DNA of 64,000 nt from Aradus depressus (GCA_963662175.1 OY759224.1:33675489-33739488); one strand, 5' to 3'; counted from the first letter of the stretch, positions 1 to 9,825 are shown. Made by a program: numbers and translations. The notes: a model not told the origin generated them from the letters alone.

Positions 1-98
1 AAGAAAAGAAAAAATTACAGACGAGGGCTTAAATAGCAAGACACTTTAAAGAATTTTAAAGTATGAACACCACTGAGATAATAGACAGATGATTTAGA

Positions 99-834
99 TC
101 ATGTATGGGCAACCTTTGACATGTTGCGGGCCAAACTTTAGTGTGCAAATACGTTCGCGGGCCGCGTAGATGGTTCAAAATAAAATAACGTCGGACTTTA
201 AAGTAGTGTTCATAATTTTTAGCGATAGATATCAGACATGAAATAATAAGACAATGTTATTATAATACAATTTATTAAAATAACAAAATGAAATGAAAAA
301 AAATAGGTACACTATTATAATTAAATCGTGAAATTTGGAATTATTACAAACTACGAAAGTAAAGTAGCGACACCGAAATCAATGAGACACTTGAGCTTGA
401 ATTTGGGAAACTAATCCATTGATGTTTGGATTAATTCCACTGATACAAAGACGTAAAGAATTTTCCAAATTATCTTCAGTGAGCCTTGTACGATGTTTTG
501 ATTTATTAACTTTCATCATTGAAAAGAACTGTTCGCATTTATAAGTACTGCCAAACGCACAAATCAATCTTCTTGCGAATTTTCTAAGCTGCGGAAAATG
601 GTCTTCTTCGAGGTAAGAAAAATACGCAAATTTATTGACCATAAACAAACACGCGATGACATGAATTTTTCCTCACTCGCCTTGCTCGCTCACTTGATTC
701 CGCAGGAGCAAGCGACAAACCCCATCCTACTCGATCTTCCTAATTTGGAGTGAGTGTGAGTAAGTAGTGTAATTTTATTTTTTGTTAAATTTGGTTTTTC
801 AAAATGTCTCGCGGGCCGGTTGTTGCCCACATAT
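99..834 (-). mobile_element. Internally deleted hAT DNA transposon
   Basis: The ends carry imperfect inverted repeats built on TRTGGGCAAC next to GC-rich GCGGGCC motifs (about 105-132 and 808-832). The 11-bp string ATGATTTAGAT lies on both sides (89-99 and 833-843) and contains the 8-bp target duplication expected of hAT insertions, so the exact edge could shift by one or two bases. Only the last part of a transposase remains inside, on the minus strand. An autonomous hAT is several times longer, so this is a deletion derivative that would need a transposase supplied in trans. Confidence 0.8.
379..648 (-). pseudogene. hAT transposase C-terminal (hATC dimerisation) fragment
   Basis: An 89-codon open frame matches the C-terminal dimerisation region of hAT transposases, including the domesticated-type relatives annotated as GTF2IRD2-like or ZBED-like. 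Visible landmarks are FPQLRKFARRL, then CEQFFSMMKVNKSKHRTRL and a trailing NLENSLRLCIS segment, which corresponds to the family pattern CERxFSxxK...KxRxRLxxENLxxxLxL. The BED zinc finger and the RNase H-like catalytic core are absent. The frame ends in a natural stop at 379-381. The methionine at 646-648 is only the first in-frame ATG and not a true start. It is a 5'-truncated remnant inside the hAT element. Confidence 0.75.
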
Positions 835-843
835 GATTTAGAT

Positions 844-1614
844 AGTAAGAAAGACGATCTAGAATAAGGAGGAAATCTATATTATATTCCAGCCCAACTT
901 CTAGGTAATGTTAGGTGTGTAAGGTGAAACTTGAGTTTAGAAAACAAACAACAGGTGACAGTTGGCACCCTACATGATTGATTCTAGATGAGTAGCACCT
1001 AGGTGTTACTACGTGATCCGACTTCCTCTACTTCGGGCTTCCTTCGGGAGGTACATCTTACCTCTCTCATCCTCTCCATGTTCGTCTGGACAGATACAAC
1101 GGTGGTTCTCATTACTGGAAACAAGAAAGCCTCTACTCTTATTCTTTAAACAATTTCTGTAGCTAAGCTTTTTGAAATATTATCTATTCCCATGGCGTAG
1201 ATATTATATTTCCCTTGGGGGGGGGGGGGGGGGGGGGGGGATAATAAAATGCTAGTGGAATAAATCTTCCAAGGTCCACACTGATGGCATCAATTTTTTA
1301 AACTTTGTCATTCTCACTCCCTTTTTTTTTATTAATGGTCAGAAAAAGTAGAGGATACAGTGAGAGTTGGGAAGAGACGCAGTTATTTTATTTATCGTTT
1401 TTTTTTAATTGAGCATATTTACAATCGGTAAAATAAAACCATTAGTAAATTTGATGACGTTTTAAAATAAAATAATACAATGTTGTACAACGTGTAAGAA
1501 GAAAAAGCTAGAAAAAAAGGAAAAATAATTACAAATATAAATAAAAATGTCTTTACAAAATGGTGAAGGATTATTTAAGTATGTGTTTATTTTATTTTTC
1601 TCCTTATCACGCTT
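844..1614. other. No gene recognised; contains a poly(G) run
   Basis: AT-rich sequence with a 24-base G run at 1217-1240. A GC-richer stretch near 1010-1130 matches no repeat I can name and shows no sustained reading frame. Confidence 0.4.
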
Positions 1615-1618
1615 TGAC

Positions 1619-2046
1619 AACATAACACATGAGGTACGCTAAGTAGGATGGTGATATAACAACGTCCCTGTCGACAACCGAATCAACTTGCAGTGATATC
1701 CTGACCACGGCTCTAACTGATTGACAACAACATAACACATGAGGTACGCTAAGTAGGATGGTGATATAACAACGTCCCTGTCGACAACCGAATCAACTTG
1801 CAGTGATATCCTGACCACGGCTCTAACTGATTGACAACAACATAACACATGAGGTACGCTAAGTAGGATGGTGATATAACAACGTCCCTGTCGACAACCG
1901 AATCAACTTGCAGTGATATCCTGACCACGGCTCTAACTGATTGACAACAACATAACACATGAGGTACGCTAAGTAGGATGGTGATATAACAACGTCCCTG
2001 TCGACAACCGAATCACCTTGCAGTGATATCCTAACCACGGCTCTAA
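1619..2046. repeat. 110-bp tandem repeat, 4 copies
   Basis: The phrase CATAACACATGAGGTACG recurs at 1621, 1731, 1841 and 1951, a strict 110-bp period. Copies are almost identical. The last differs at a few sites and breaks off after GGCTCTAA. Minus-strand open frames across it are repeats of one translated unit and are not evidence of a gene. Confidence 0.95.
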
Positions 2047-2954
2047 TTTTATTCTTCATTGAACCTATTTATTTTTCATATTTTTTCTAATTTTCAACTT
2101 ATAAGTAGAATATTCGTTTTATTCTTGATATATTTTTTTTGTCACATTTTTGTTTTGAAGTGAAAATGATAATACTTTTATGTCTAATCTACTCTTAATT
2201 TTTCTAGCCCTTATTTTCTGAATGTTGCTAAACAATATATAATTCTATAGAACAATCAGACCTTTAAGGACTAAGCATCTAACCATTTCAATAAATTAAA
2301 TTTAAAGGTGTGGTTTAATTAAATGTTTTTTCCCCTAAATTCCTTTTTTTTTTTTTTTTCACTGATTTGAGGTGTAGGTAAGAGGCGATAAACTCTGGCG
2401 TGGAATCCGCGCAGCCACGAAGACTTTTTTTTTTTTTATAGAAGTACAATTATAAATAATTGTCTGCGCTACTGTGCGAAAACAGATTCAGTTGATAAAA
2501 TAAAGTGGGAAACAAGTTCTTGTTTTATTTGATAACATTTCTCTGGTACCATATTACAGAAACTCCAAATTTAGTTTAAACTGGAGAAGTAAGTGTTGAG
2601 TCTGGGTTTCATTAAGAAGTGTACACAGTCAGATGTGACGAGAGAGGACATGGAAACAAGGAGAGTTCACTGTAACTACGGGAGGCTGGGTGCGGAGACT
2701 TGACTCGGCCCAAGACTCACTTCTCATGTAAATTGTTTTAAATAACATCCCCTACTTGACTAGAGGGGGGGGGGGGGGGGGGGGGCAAATACAGGCTCAT
2801 ACCAGCCCCTCTGCTACACACAGATATTGTCTCATTTTAAAACTACCCCTAAACCGTGGGCTCTACAAGAAGAGCACACCAAAATACATTTTCGGGGCCT
2901 TGAAAATTCTAAAAAATGTGAAAGTGTTGTTTTCATGTTATATGAAATGTGATT
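2047..2954. other. No gene recognised
   Basis: AT-rich DNA with poly(T) tracts near 2344 and 2425 and a 21-base G run at 2765-2785. A frame through the G run codes for polyglycine and is an artefact of the homopolymer. Confidence 0.4.
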
Positions 2955-3415
2955 TTACTTCCGCAGCTTTACGAAGTATAGGGGAAGTTATGAAACCGGG
3001 CAAAAATTCGATGAGGTGTTTTCAACGGAATTTCAGCTTTTCTGACCTGCAGATTCCAAATATGAAAAAAAAGGGTGTCTGTGAATACGATAACTGCAGA
3101 TAGAATGAATGTATCTACACGAAATTTTATATATGACTCCAGAACCCACTAACGACAACACTTTTTGATTTTCAGCCAAATCGGCCCAAAGAGAGGGGGG
3201 GGGGGATAAAGGAGAGGTTTAATTCTAAAACTCAAATTGCAGTTGTAATAAATGTGACACAAAATTTCATCCAAAACCTCATAAGGATGATTTTCAGCGG
3301 AATCAGCAGAAGAGAAGAGGAGATCAACTGTTGAATATTAGCACAAACAGTTTTGGATGGAGGAGCGAAAAATTAATTGAGTAATTCATTCTGGGGAAGT
3401 ATATTGTCTGTGATC
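2955..3415 (+). repeat. Dispersed repeat DR-A, long copy
   Basis: One of about 20 copies of an unclassified family in this window. In plus orientation the family runs from a GGGGAAGTTATG start, through GAATGTATCGACACGAAATTT and TTTTCAGCCAAATCGGCC, then a G-rich tract, a second GACACAAAATTTAGT block and an end TTCTGGGGAAGTACATTGCC followed by the palindrome CGGTGATTCACCG. This copy has all landmarks. The G tract is 11 bases at 3195-3205. Confidence 0.75.
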
Positions 3416-3461
3416 CACCGACATTTATTTTTCCAGTGCGAATTAATGAACTAAGTTATTG

Positions 3462-3690
3462 TGACTCATACCCGGGCTTTAACTATGAGGTCATATCGCC
3501 TACTACCAGAGCACTCTTTCGTCACTATGTGGACATGAGCCTGACTCTATTTTGAGAGTCCAAAATGTTGCCTACTCTAAATTATTATTCACCTAGGGTA
3601 GGGTTCTTTAACAAGACCTGACATCGTGCAGGCTCGGGACCGTCGCTTAACGTCCCATCCGAAGGACGAGCGCTCAAGGTTTTTTTTCAC
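3462..3690 (-). mobile_element. SINE-I copy lacking the tRNA-like head
   Basis: Minus-strand body of the tRNA-derived SINE from the CCCGGGCTTTAACTA end to the CGTCCCATCCGAAGGACG hairpin. The head with A and B boxes is missing or too decayed to see. Confidence 0.8.
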
Positions 3691-3743
3691 CTTTTACAAT
3701 TAAAACTTAACTATATATCTATTTTTTTTATTCTATAGCTCAC

Positions 3744-4026
3744 CTTTGGCGTTTCAGTCATGCGGTGTCTGGCAACCCAATACAATAACGTCCTTACATA
3801 TTCATCGTGGGGCATGTTATCGTAGCCCTGGGCAACGTGAAGCAGCGCAGAGCAGGTCGGAAGGTGATCCCCTTCAATTTCCTATCGTCCAGAGTGGGCA
3901 TATCGGCTAGACGATCCCTCTTCATTCTTTCTCGAGGCAATCGTCTCCAGTGAGAATCCTCAAGTTGGCCCCGTTCACCATCTCATCAGCTATCTGGTGT
4001 TTCTTCTCAACAACAGCAACAAAATC
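3744..4026 (-). pseudogene. Exon-like fragment of an unrecognised gene, frame broken
   Basis: Read on the minus strand this GC-richer block starts after a splice-acceptor-like tract (T-run then CGACAG at 4027-4032) and ends at a donor-like AAAG|GTGAGC (intron begins at 3743). The first 34 codons read as a plausible globular peptide (DFVAVVEKKHQIADEMV...) before a TGA. After a frame change, RDRLADMPTLDDRKLKG can be read, and after a second change YDNMPHDEYVRTLLYWVARH. No single frame is open throughout. I do not recognise the family. It could be a decayed exon of a host gene, a captured gene piece carried by a transposon, or chance. Confidence 0.35.
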
Positions 4027-4125
4027 CTGTCGTGAAAAAATTTTTTAAATTAAAATAAAATTATACAGGGAAGAATAATATAAATTAAACTTATTTTATT
4101 TTATTATGTTTTCTTAATCTCCTTA

Positions 4126-4725
4126 AATGCAGAGGGCGCTAGTAGCTCGGTTGCAGGGCCGTCGCGTGGTTTATTGGCGCCCGGGGCGAGATGTTGTCAG
4201 CCCCCCCCCCCCCCCCCCCCCCCCCCCTCCCCACACAATGAGCGACACAGTATGTATTAGTTCAATAAATGCATACAACGTAATATTCAAAATTCAGTTA
4301 TACATAACTTTCCAAAATACGTTATGTACATCTAACTTAATTTTTTCAAATTTTTTTGTATTACTTTTCGCTTCCGCGGCGCCTAGGGCGGTCGCCCCAT
4401 CCACGCGACGGCCCTGCTCGGTTGTTTGCTTACTCGCTTACTGAGCTCAAGATCGCGGGTTCGAAACCCAGTCGATGCCCTTAGGTTTTTATCTGGGAGG
4501 TGAAAAAATCATGAGCACGCCTTCCTTCGGATGGGACGTTAAGCGATGGTCCCGAGCCTGTAACCAGGTACTTATTAAATACCCCAAACCTAGGTGATCA
4601 AAAATTTAGAGCAGCATAATTTATGACTCCCATAGTAGAGTCGGGCTCATGTCCAACAGAGTGACGAAAGAGCGCTGTGGTAGTAGGCGACATTATATTG
4701 TAGTTGAAGATCCCGGCATTGCGAA
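4126..4725 (+). mobile_element. SINE-I copy interrupted by a hAT MITE
   Basis: The SINE head GAGGGCGC-AGTAGCTCGGTTG is separated from its continuation (CTTACTGAGCTCAAGATCG, then B box GGTTCGAAACC) by a 263-bp insertion. The body then follows the family order: TCTGGGAGGT, the CCTTCGGATGGGACG hairpin, GAGTCGGGCTCATGTCC and AGTAGGCGA. It decays after about 4725. Confidence 0.85.
4154..4416. mobile_element. hAT-type MITE with perfect 16-bp TIRs and 8-bp TSD
   Basis: The ends are CAGGGCCGTCGCGTGG and its exact reverse complement. The octamer CTCGGTTG flanks both sides (4146-4153 and 4417-4424), which is the hAT target-duplication length, and the CAGGG start is typical of hAT. The interior has GGCGCCCGGGGCGA-like subterminal sequence on one side and a matching GCGGCGCCTAGGGCGG on the other, plus a C run of 27 bases at 4201-4227. 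There is no transposase. Confidence 0.92.
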
Positions 4726-5035
4726 CCTTGTTACGGACTAAACAGAGTTAAATCTATATGGTTGCCAACCAGCTACCTACAGGTTGTCGCCCCCCTCAAA
4801 TATAATTATAATGAACGAGAAAATTAACAGAATCTTAATTGCGAAATATTAATAAGGATTGGTGGTTTTAATTTCAGATTTTAATGATAGCACTGATTAA
4901 AAAGTTGTTTTTCTTTTTTTTTTTTTTTTTATATGAAAAAAGTTTTAATTGATCTCCTTTTTATAATGAACGTACCTTCTGGAGAAATGAGAAGCCATTG
5001 TCTGGACATTCTCCAGGCAGAGCTGTGTCAATGTT
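4726..5035. other. No gene recognised
   Basis: AT-rich spacer between SINE-I and a DR-A fragment, with a poly(T) stretch near 4913-4930. Confidence 0.4.
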
Positions 5036-5118
5036 TACCTTCCCAGCAGTAAGGAGTACAGGGGAAGGTATATAATCAGCAACAACTCGATGTTGAGTTT
5101 TCAACGGAATTCAGTCGA
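5036..5118 (+). repeat. DR-A fragment (start end)
   Basis: CTTCCCAGCAGTAAGGAGTACAGGGGAAGG and the following GATGTTGAGTTTTCAACGGAATT match the beginning of DR-A. The rest of the family is missing here. Confidence 0.6.
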
Positions 5119-5119
5119 A

Positions 5120-5795
5120 GATGTTCCTGGGTGGGGATTCCAAGGTGTTGAAGGATGGGATCCTTCGGCAACCAACTGGAGTTTTCAGAGGATATGGTCC
5201 GTTCAATAGACACCTTACACACTGTGGGATTCAAGGACAGTCCTATCTGTGATAGATGTGGGGATGAAGACGAGATGGCGGCACACTTGCTGGACGAGGT
5301 TCTCAGAGGACATGGTCCGTTCAATAGACACCTACACACTGTGGGAGTCAAAGGACATTCCTACCTGTGATAGATGTGGAGATGAAGACGAGATGGCGGC
5401 ACACTTGCTGGACGAGGTTCTCAGAGGACATGGTCCGTTCAATAGACACCTACACACTGTGGAAGTCAAAGGACAGTCCTACCTGTGATAGATGTGGGGA
5501 TGAAGACGAGATGGCGGCACACTTGCTGGACGAGGTTCTCAGAGGACATGGATGGTTCCACATTTTTGGTAAAGATGTGATCATAGTGGAGGACTTCAGA
5601 AGACTGGACCATGGGAGTATTCTCAGGTTCATTAAGGAAACTGGGAGACTGAGTACTTCATGAAGGATTGGTTTAGGTAGTATAAACATACAGATAATAT
5701 AATAAGGGGAAAGCCCAGCGCTTCCAGGGCAGGGATAAGAGCATTGGATGCTTAGGTCCCTAGGTGTAAAACACCAGCCCACCATATAGATTATT
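5120..5795 (+). pseudogene. LINE ORF2 C-terminal remnant (R1-like), internally duplicated
   Basis: Three tandem units encode GHGPFNRHLHTVGVKDSPTC-like peptide and then CDRCGDEDEMAAHLL, the C-terminal cysteine/histidine knuckle of R1-like or related non-LTR retrotransposon proteins (the family shape is GHGxF..YLxxxxxxxSPxCxxCGxxEExAxHxLxxC). The last unit runs into FGKDVIIVEDFRRLDH and a tail ending at a TGA at 5661-5663, followed by a plausible 3' UTR. Reverse transcriptase and endonuclease are absent. The 118-bp units shift frame at each junction, so no protein could be read through. The clade assignment rests on the C-terminus alone and is tentative. Confidence 0.65.
5183..5553. repeat. 118-bp tandem duplication inside a LINE remnant
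   Basis: TCAGAGGACATGGTCCG-type starts fall at 5183, 5301, 5419 and 5537, an exact 118-bp period: three full units and the start of a fourth. Confidence 0.9.
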
Positions 5796-6179
5796 TCAAT
5801 GAAATTTCATGTTTTCCGACCAAATGCAAAAATACAGGTTGAAATGAACACAGAAGGCCACTATTTACATGTTAACCAACTGGTGACAGTACACTGACAG
5901 TCAGTCGCCCCTTCTCAATCTATCAATCTAATATAATTATATATATATATATATATATATAAGGGCTGGTACATTCTATCAATTCTCATTGATCAAATTT
6001 TAACTGAACATTGAAATTGAACTGTCTGGTAGGCGACGTTATTTGAATGAAGGTAAACAGATTTGATCAAAACTTAATTTTAAAACATGTATTAACAATT
6101 AACAATGATAAGTATGTAATTAAGATTAGAATAATTAACTTCCCCCATGCCAATCTAGATCCACAATGAAAGCAATCTG
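5796..6179. other. No gene recognised; (TA)n microsatellite
   Basis: Short (AT)n run at about 5938-5960. The remainder is AT-rich sequence without a sustained frame. Confidence 0.4.
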
Positions 6180-6275
6180 CTTCCCCAGCACTAATTAATG
6201 AAGTTTTTCCTCTCCCTCTAAAACATTTGACCGTTTTCGCTAAAAATCGATAGTTGAATTAGAAATTCGACGTAC
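6180..6275 (-). repeat. DR-A fragment, minus
   Basis: CTTCCCCAGCACTAATTAATG through TTTGACCGTTTTCGCTAAAA is the reverse complement of the DR-A terminal segment. It abuts a plus-oriented copy head to head. Confidence 0.65.
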
Positions 6276-6665
6276 AGTTTTCAATGGAATTTTATGTTTT
6301 TTGACCCTCTGATTCCAAAAATGAAAAAAAATAAATCTATGTTTGTGTTAGTGTAAACAAAATAACTCGTTTATAATTTTGTATGTATATACAGATCACC
6401 ATAAGGACGACAGGTATTGTTTTTCAGCCAAATCGGTCCAAGGGAATGGGGGGATTAGAGGGAGGGGGACTCAACGCAAAAAACCAGTACCTACCTAATA
6501 ACTGCCCATATAATGAATTTATCGACACAAAATTTAGTAAGAGGTTACAGAAGTCCCTATGTAAGTCAGCTATTGATTGTTAGCCCAAACTATCGATTGG
6601 TTTCGGAGGGAGAGCAAGCACTTAATTAATCAATTCGTACTGGGGAAGTACATAGCCGATGATTC
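6265..6665 (+). repeat. DR-A copy, plus
   Basis: Contains TTTCAATGGAATTTTATG, GATTCCAAAAATGAAAAAAA, the TTTTTCAGCCAAATCGGTCC block, a G-rich tract, GACACAAAATTTAGT and the CTGGGGAAGTACAT end. The extreme start is missing. Confidence 0.7.
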
Positions 6666-7002
6666 ACAGATTATTATAATGTTGTGTGTGCCTGGACATA
6701 TTTAGACAACATGAGAACACATCTAAAATTGGAATTGATGAGTTCAAATTGAGAACCAAAACAAACTCTCCCCATACAATGTAATTCCAAAGTTTAAATT
6801 GGGCTGTCTGGAGGGGGGGAGTATTGAAGAAAAATGACATGTCTATTTCAAACACCCAACTCAAGTGGAACCGACCCATCGCCTACTTCAGTAATCCAGT
6901 TTAAAACGTTATTAGGGTTCCCCCTTTGGAGCAACCTTTCATTAATTTGCAACGAGACTCACCCCAATAAACATTTTAATAATAATAAGAGACACCTTCA
7001 TA
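6666..7002. other. No gene recognised
   Basis: Short frames only. No motif or repeat that I can identify. Confidence 0.35.
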
Positions 7003-7180
7003 TTACTTCCCCAGAGGTATAGGGGAAGTTATGTAATCCGATGTTGAGTAGTTCTCACCAGAATTTCAGACCCCAGAAATGTATCAACATGAAATTTTAT
7101 ATATGTATCAAAAAACCGGTAAAAATGACACCTCTTGATCTTCAGCCAAATCGGCCAAAGGGATTAACGAATTTTAAAAT
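7003..7180 (+). repeat. DR-A copy, first half
   Basis: ACTTCCCCAGAGGTATAGGGGAAGTTATG start, then ACATGAAATTTTATATATG and TCTTCAGCCAAATCGGCC. It stops before the G tract. Confidence 0.7.
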
Positions 7181-7757
7181 ATGGTTTTATTATTAGTAGT
7201 TTTTATTAAAAAGTATAACAAAAAAATATACAATCGTCTAAGAAAAACCATGCACAATATGTTAACCAGAAGAGACACACTGGTAAACAGAAATATGGTT
7301 TGTTTTGATAATGCTCTGACATCACTTCAAAGGATTAAGACTTTCAGTGTTAACCTCATTGTAAACACACCATCACTGGTACGAAAGGAAACATTCTTAA
7401 ACTTTAATTTTGAAATATGTAAGTGTAATGTATGACAGTTGTAATGTGCCAGTTTTTTTGTGAACGAGTGTATATGTAATGTGGCCATAATAGGTCTTTG
7501 TTATACCAACACTCTCCCTCCCCCCTCCCCCCTTCATACTGGTATAACAGGGTATAAGAAAGTCATTCTCAGAATGATGCATAGACAACTGCTGACGCCA
7601 AGACATAACATTCGTATACCCAGTAATGATAGGGAAAAAATTAATTTGTGAGAGCGAGGGAAGAGTGATTTGTATAAATTTGTTTGGTATAAGAATGTCC
7701 TTTAAAGACCACATCACATAATTTGTGAGGTTTGACAAAAACGAGTATCAAAAATGT
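7181..7757. other. No gene recognised; contains a two-copy repeat
   Basis: GGTATAAGAAAGTCATTCTC with following sequence to GCTGACGCCAA (about 7552-7600) recurs at 57221-57280. The short plus frame at 7181-7435 has no recognisable domain, so I do not call it a gene. Confidence 0.4.
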
Positions 7758-7940
7758 CGGTGAATCACCGGCTAGGTACTTCCCCAGCTCTCCCTCCAAA
7801 ACCAATCGACCCTTTGGGCTAAAACTCAATATTTGACAACTGAATCAACATACTACATTTTGTGTCGATATATTCATTACAACGGCAGTAATTCGGAATT
7901 TTGAGTTAAGCCCCTTGATTTACCCCTCCCCTTCGATGCT
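7758..7940 (-). repeat. DR-A copy, minus
   Basis: GTCGGTGAATCACCGGC palindrome end, TACTTCCCCAG, then the reversed ATTTTGTGTCGATATATTC and TTTTGAGTTAAGCCCC blocks. Confidence 0.7.
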
Positions 7941-8029
7941 CAAGGTTTTTTTAACCTAAGTGAAATTTCAGCTACCCAGGTTTAGTAACATAACATACGA
8001 CTCATTATCGAGCACCTGACATACAAAAA

Positions 8030-8535
8030 GGCCCTCGATCATAGCCTAAAGTCCAATCCGAAGGACGACATGCTCAAATTTATTTTTATCTTCTCGATTA
8101 AAACATTTGACCTAAATGCCTTTGCTAGATTTCTAAGTGGCGATCCTGAGCTCGATAGACTCCATATGTAAGATAAAATAAGTTACCGTTTGGTTCCAAC
8201 TAAAATTATCAAGGAAGAAATGTGGAATATAAGTGGGCTTTCAGGTACCGTTTTGACATATTTTCTGAAAAACAAATTAATACAGCATTGTTGGTAGATA
8301 GGCAGCGACCATAAATGAAGATGGTCAACCAAAGACTAATTCAGATGTATCGGGAAAGTCCCAACCGAAGGACGAAGTGCTCAAGGATATTTAAAAAAAT
8401 AAATAATATAAGTCGGTTAAAACAACTAAGAGCCCCGTCTAGATTTCCAACTTGTGATCCTGAGCTCAGTAGACACCAAATATAAAAAAAAAATACGTTT
8501 CCGTTTGGCTTCAACTAAAATTATCAAGGAAGAAA
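8030..8535 (-). repeat. Two decayed, duplicated SINE-I-derived segments
   Basis: About 8041-8230 and 8340-8535 share the same order: a CCGAAGGACGA-like hairpin remnant, GATCCTGAGCTC, GTAGACTCCA or GTAGACACCA, then AACTAAAATTATCAAGGAAG. This is a direct duplication of a degraded minus-strand SINE-I. The second copy ends exactly where a Helitron starts. Confidence 0.6.
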
Positions 8536-9216
8536 TCTATATTAATAAAGCTGAAACGGGGTTTATTTGATTGTTTGTTCCAGCATCACGCCCAAACGGC
8601 TCGACGGGTTTTTATGAAACTTCACAAGTAGCATTCTTAAGACCCCAGTTGAATAATAGGCTATGTGGCGTCCCAACATTTTGAACGGGAGGGGGGGCGG
8701 TGGGGATAGGCCTAAATATAAAGATACCGGTAGCTCATTAACTAATGGTCGGATTATCATGAAATTTCACATGTAGTATTCTTAAAGGCCAAATAGAAAA
8801 ATAGGGTTTGTGACCTCTCAAGATATTGAACGAAAGGGAGGATAGTGGGGGTAGACTTAAGTACATAAATAGTGGTAGCTCATTAACTAATGGTCTGATT
8901 GTCATGGAATTTCACATGTAGTAATTTCAAAACAAAATTTGAAAATTCGTTGTGACGTTTCAACTTTTTGAACCTGAGGGGTGGGGTGCATTAAGCTGAA
9001 GGAATTTCACATGTAGCTTTCTCTTCTTCTGTACACCGGTATTAAGCAGATACTAGCTGTGGTGTCTGCCGTTGAAGTACTATAAGGCTTATTCTATATG
9101 AATGATTGAAAATTATAACATCATGAATGTACTGTCGAAGAATTGAATTGGATTCGAATGAGAGATATTAGGTGAAAAGTCAAAGTTCCCCGAGCAACGC
9201 CGGGTATTACTGCTAG
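8536..9216 (+). mobile_element. Non-autonomous Helitron
   Basis: It begins TCTATATTAATAAAGCTGAA directly after an A and ends with a GC hairpin (CCCCGAGCAACGCCGGG) followed by TATTACTGCTAG, with a T after CTAG. This is the Helitron arrangement A|TC...hairpin...CTRR|T, with no TIR and no TSD. Its last ~150 bp match a second copy ending at 56508. No Rep/helicase frame is present. The left flank AATTATCAAGGAAGAAA also occurs at about 8205-8222 without the element. Confidence 0.85.
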
Positions 9217-9239
9217 TAGTCAATAAAGAGTTACTTACC

Positions 9240-9480
9240 GCAGTCTGGATTATCTATTAAGCCACAAATAGACTCATTGTCAGAGGTTAGAAGTTTCTCA
9301 TAATATGTATACATTTATTTCCTTTTTCTGAATTTCACATCAGCTCCTTCGTCAGCTAATTGTATCATTCCTTGTTTGTGTCATCATACGAAATATCTCA
9401 AACTTGTCACTGGAACCAAAACATTTATGGTAGATGTTTATTCTTTGTAGAAGATCTTCATTTTCTTCTCCTGAGTCTGC
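9240..9480 (-). pseudogene. Exon-like coding fragment, unrecognised
   Basis: On the minus strand an AG acceptor-like site (AAAAAGCAG, about 9479-9487) is followed by about 39 open codons (SGEENEDLLQRINIYHK...), then a frame change to MIQLADEGADVKFRKRK, one stop, and YYEKLLTSDNESICGLIDNP. The fragment ends at a good donor-like TGCG|GTAAGT near 9240. LADEGADV is loosely reminiscent of an ankyrin repeat, but too little is left to assign it. Chance is a real alternative. Confidence 0.25.
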
Positions 9481-9706
9481 TTTTTATGTTCTCAATTATT
9501 TATTTATTTTGCTCTATGTATATAAGGTCACTATTGTATATAAGACTCCAATCTCTTGCAATAAAATCCATGTATCTTCCTATGCAATAAAGAATTATTA
9601 TTATTCTTAGTAGATATGTGTATTGTTCAGTTCATGGCAGAGTTCTTCATGCAATAAATGTTTTATTATTGTACTCAGAGGGAAGCTTAACATAAAAATT
9701 CTTATA

Positions 9707-9825
9707 GATAGAATGAATGTATCGACACAAAATTTAGTTTCAGCCTTTCGGCTGGATTTGGAGGGGGAGCGAAAACTTAATTAATTCGTTCTGGGGCAGT
9801 ACATTGCCGGTGATTCACTGACAAT
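9707..9825 (+). repeat. DR-A fragment (terminal half)
   Basis: AGAATGAATGTATCGACACAAAATTTAGT, GGATTTGGAGGGGGAGCGAAAAC, CTGGGGCAGTACATTGCCGG and the CGGTGATTCACTG palindrome. Confidence 0.75.

Noticed and set aside
2756..3103. Plus-strand frame starting in polyglycine
   Set aside because: Runs through a G homopolymer and then DR-A repeat; no domain.
4127..4444. 105-codon frame
   Set aside because: Spans the SINE head, the hAT MITE and its C run; explained entirely by mobile elements.
5941..5960. Promoter TATA element
   Set aside because: Simple (TA)n repeat with no gene downstream.
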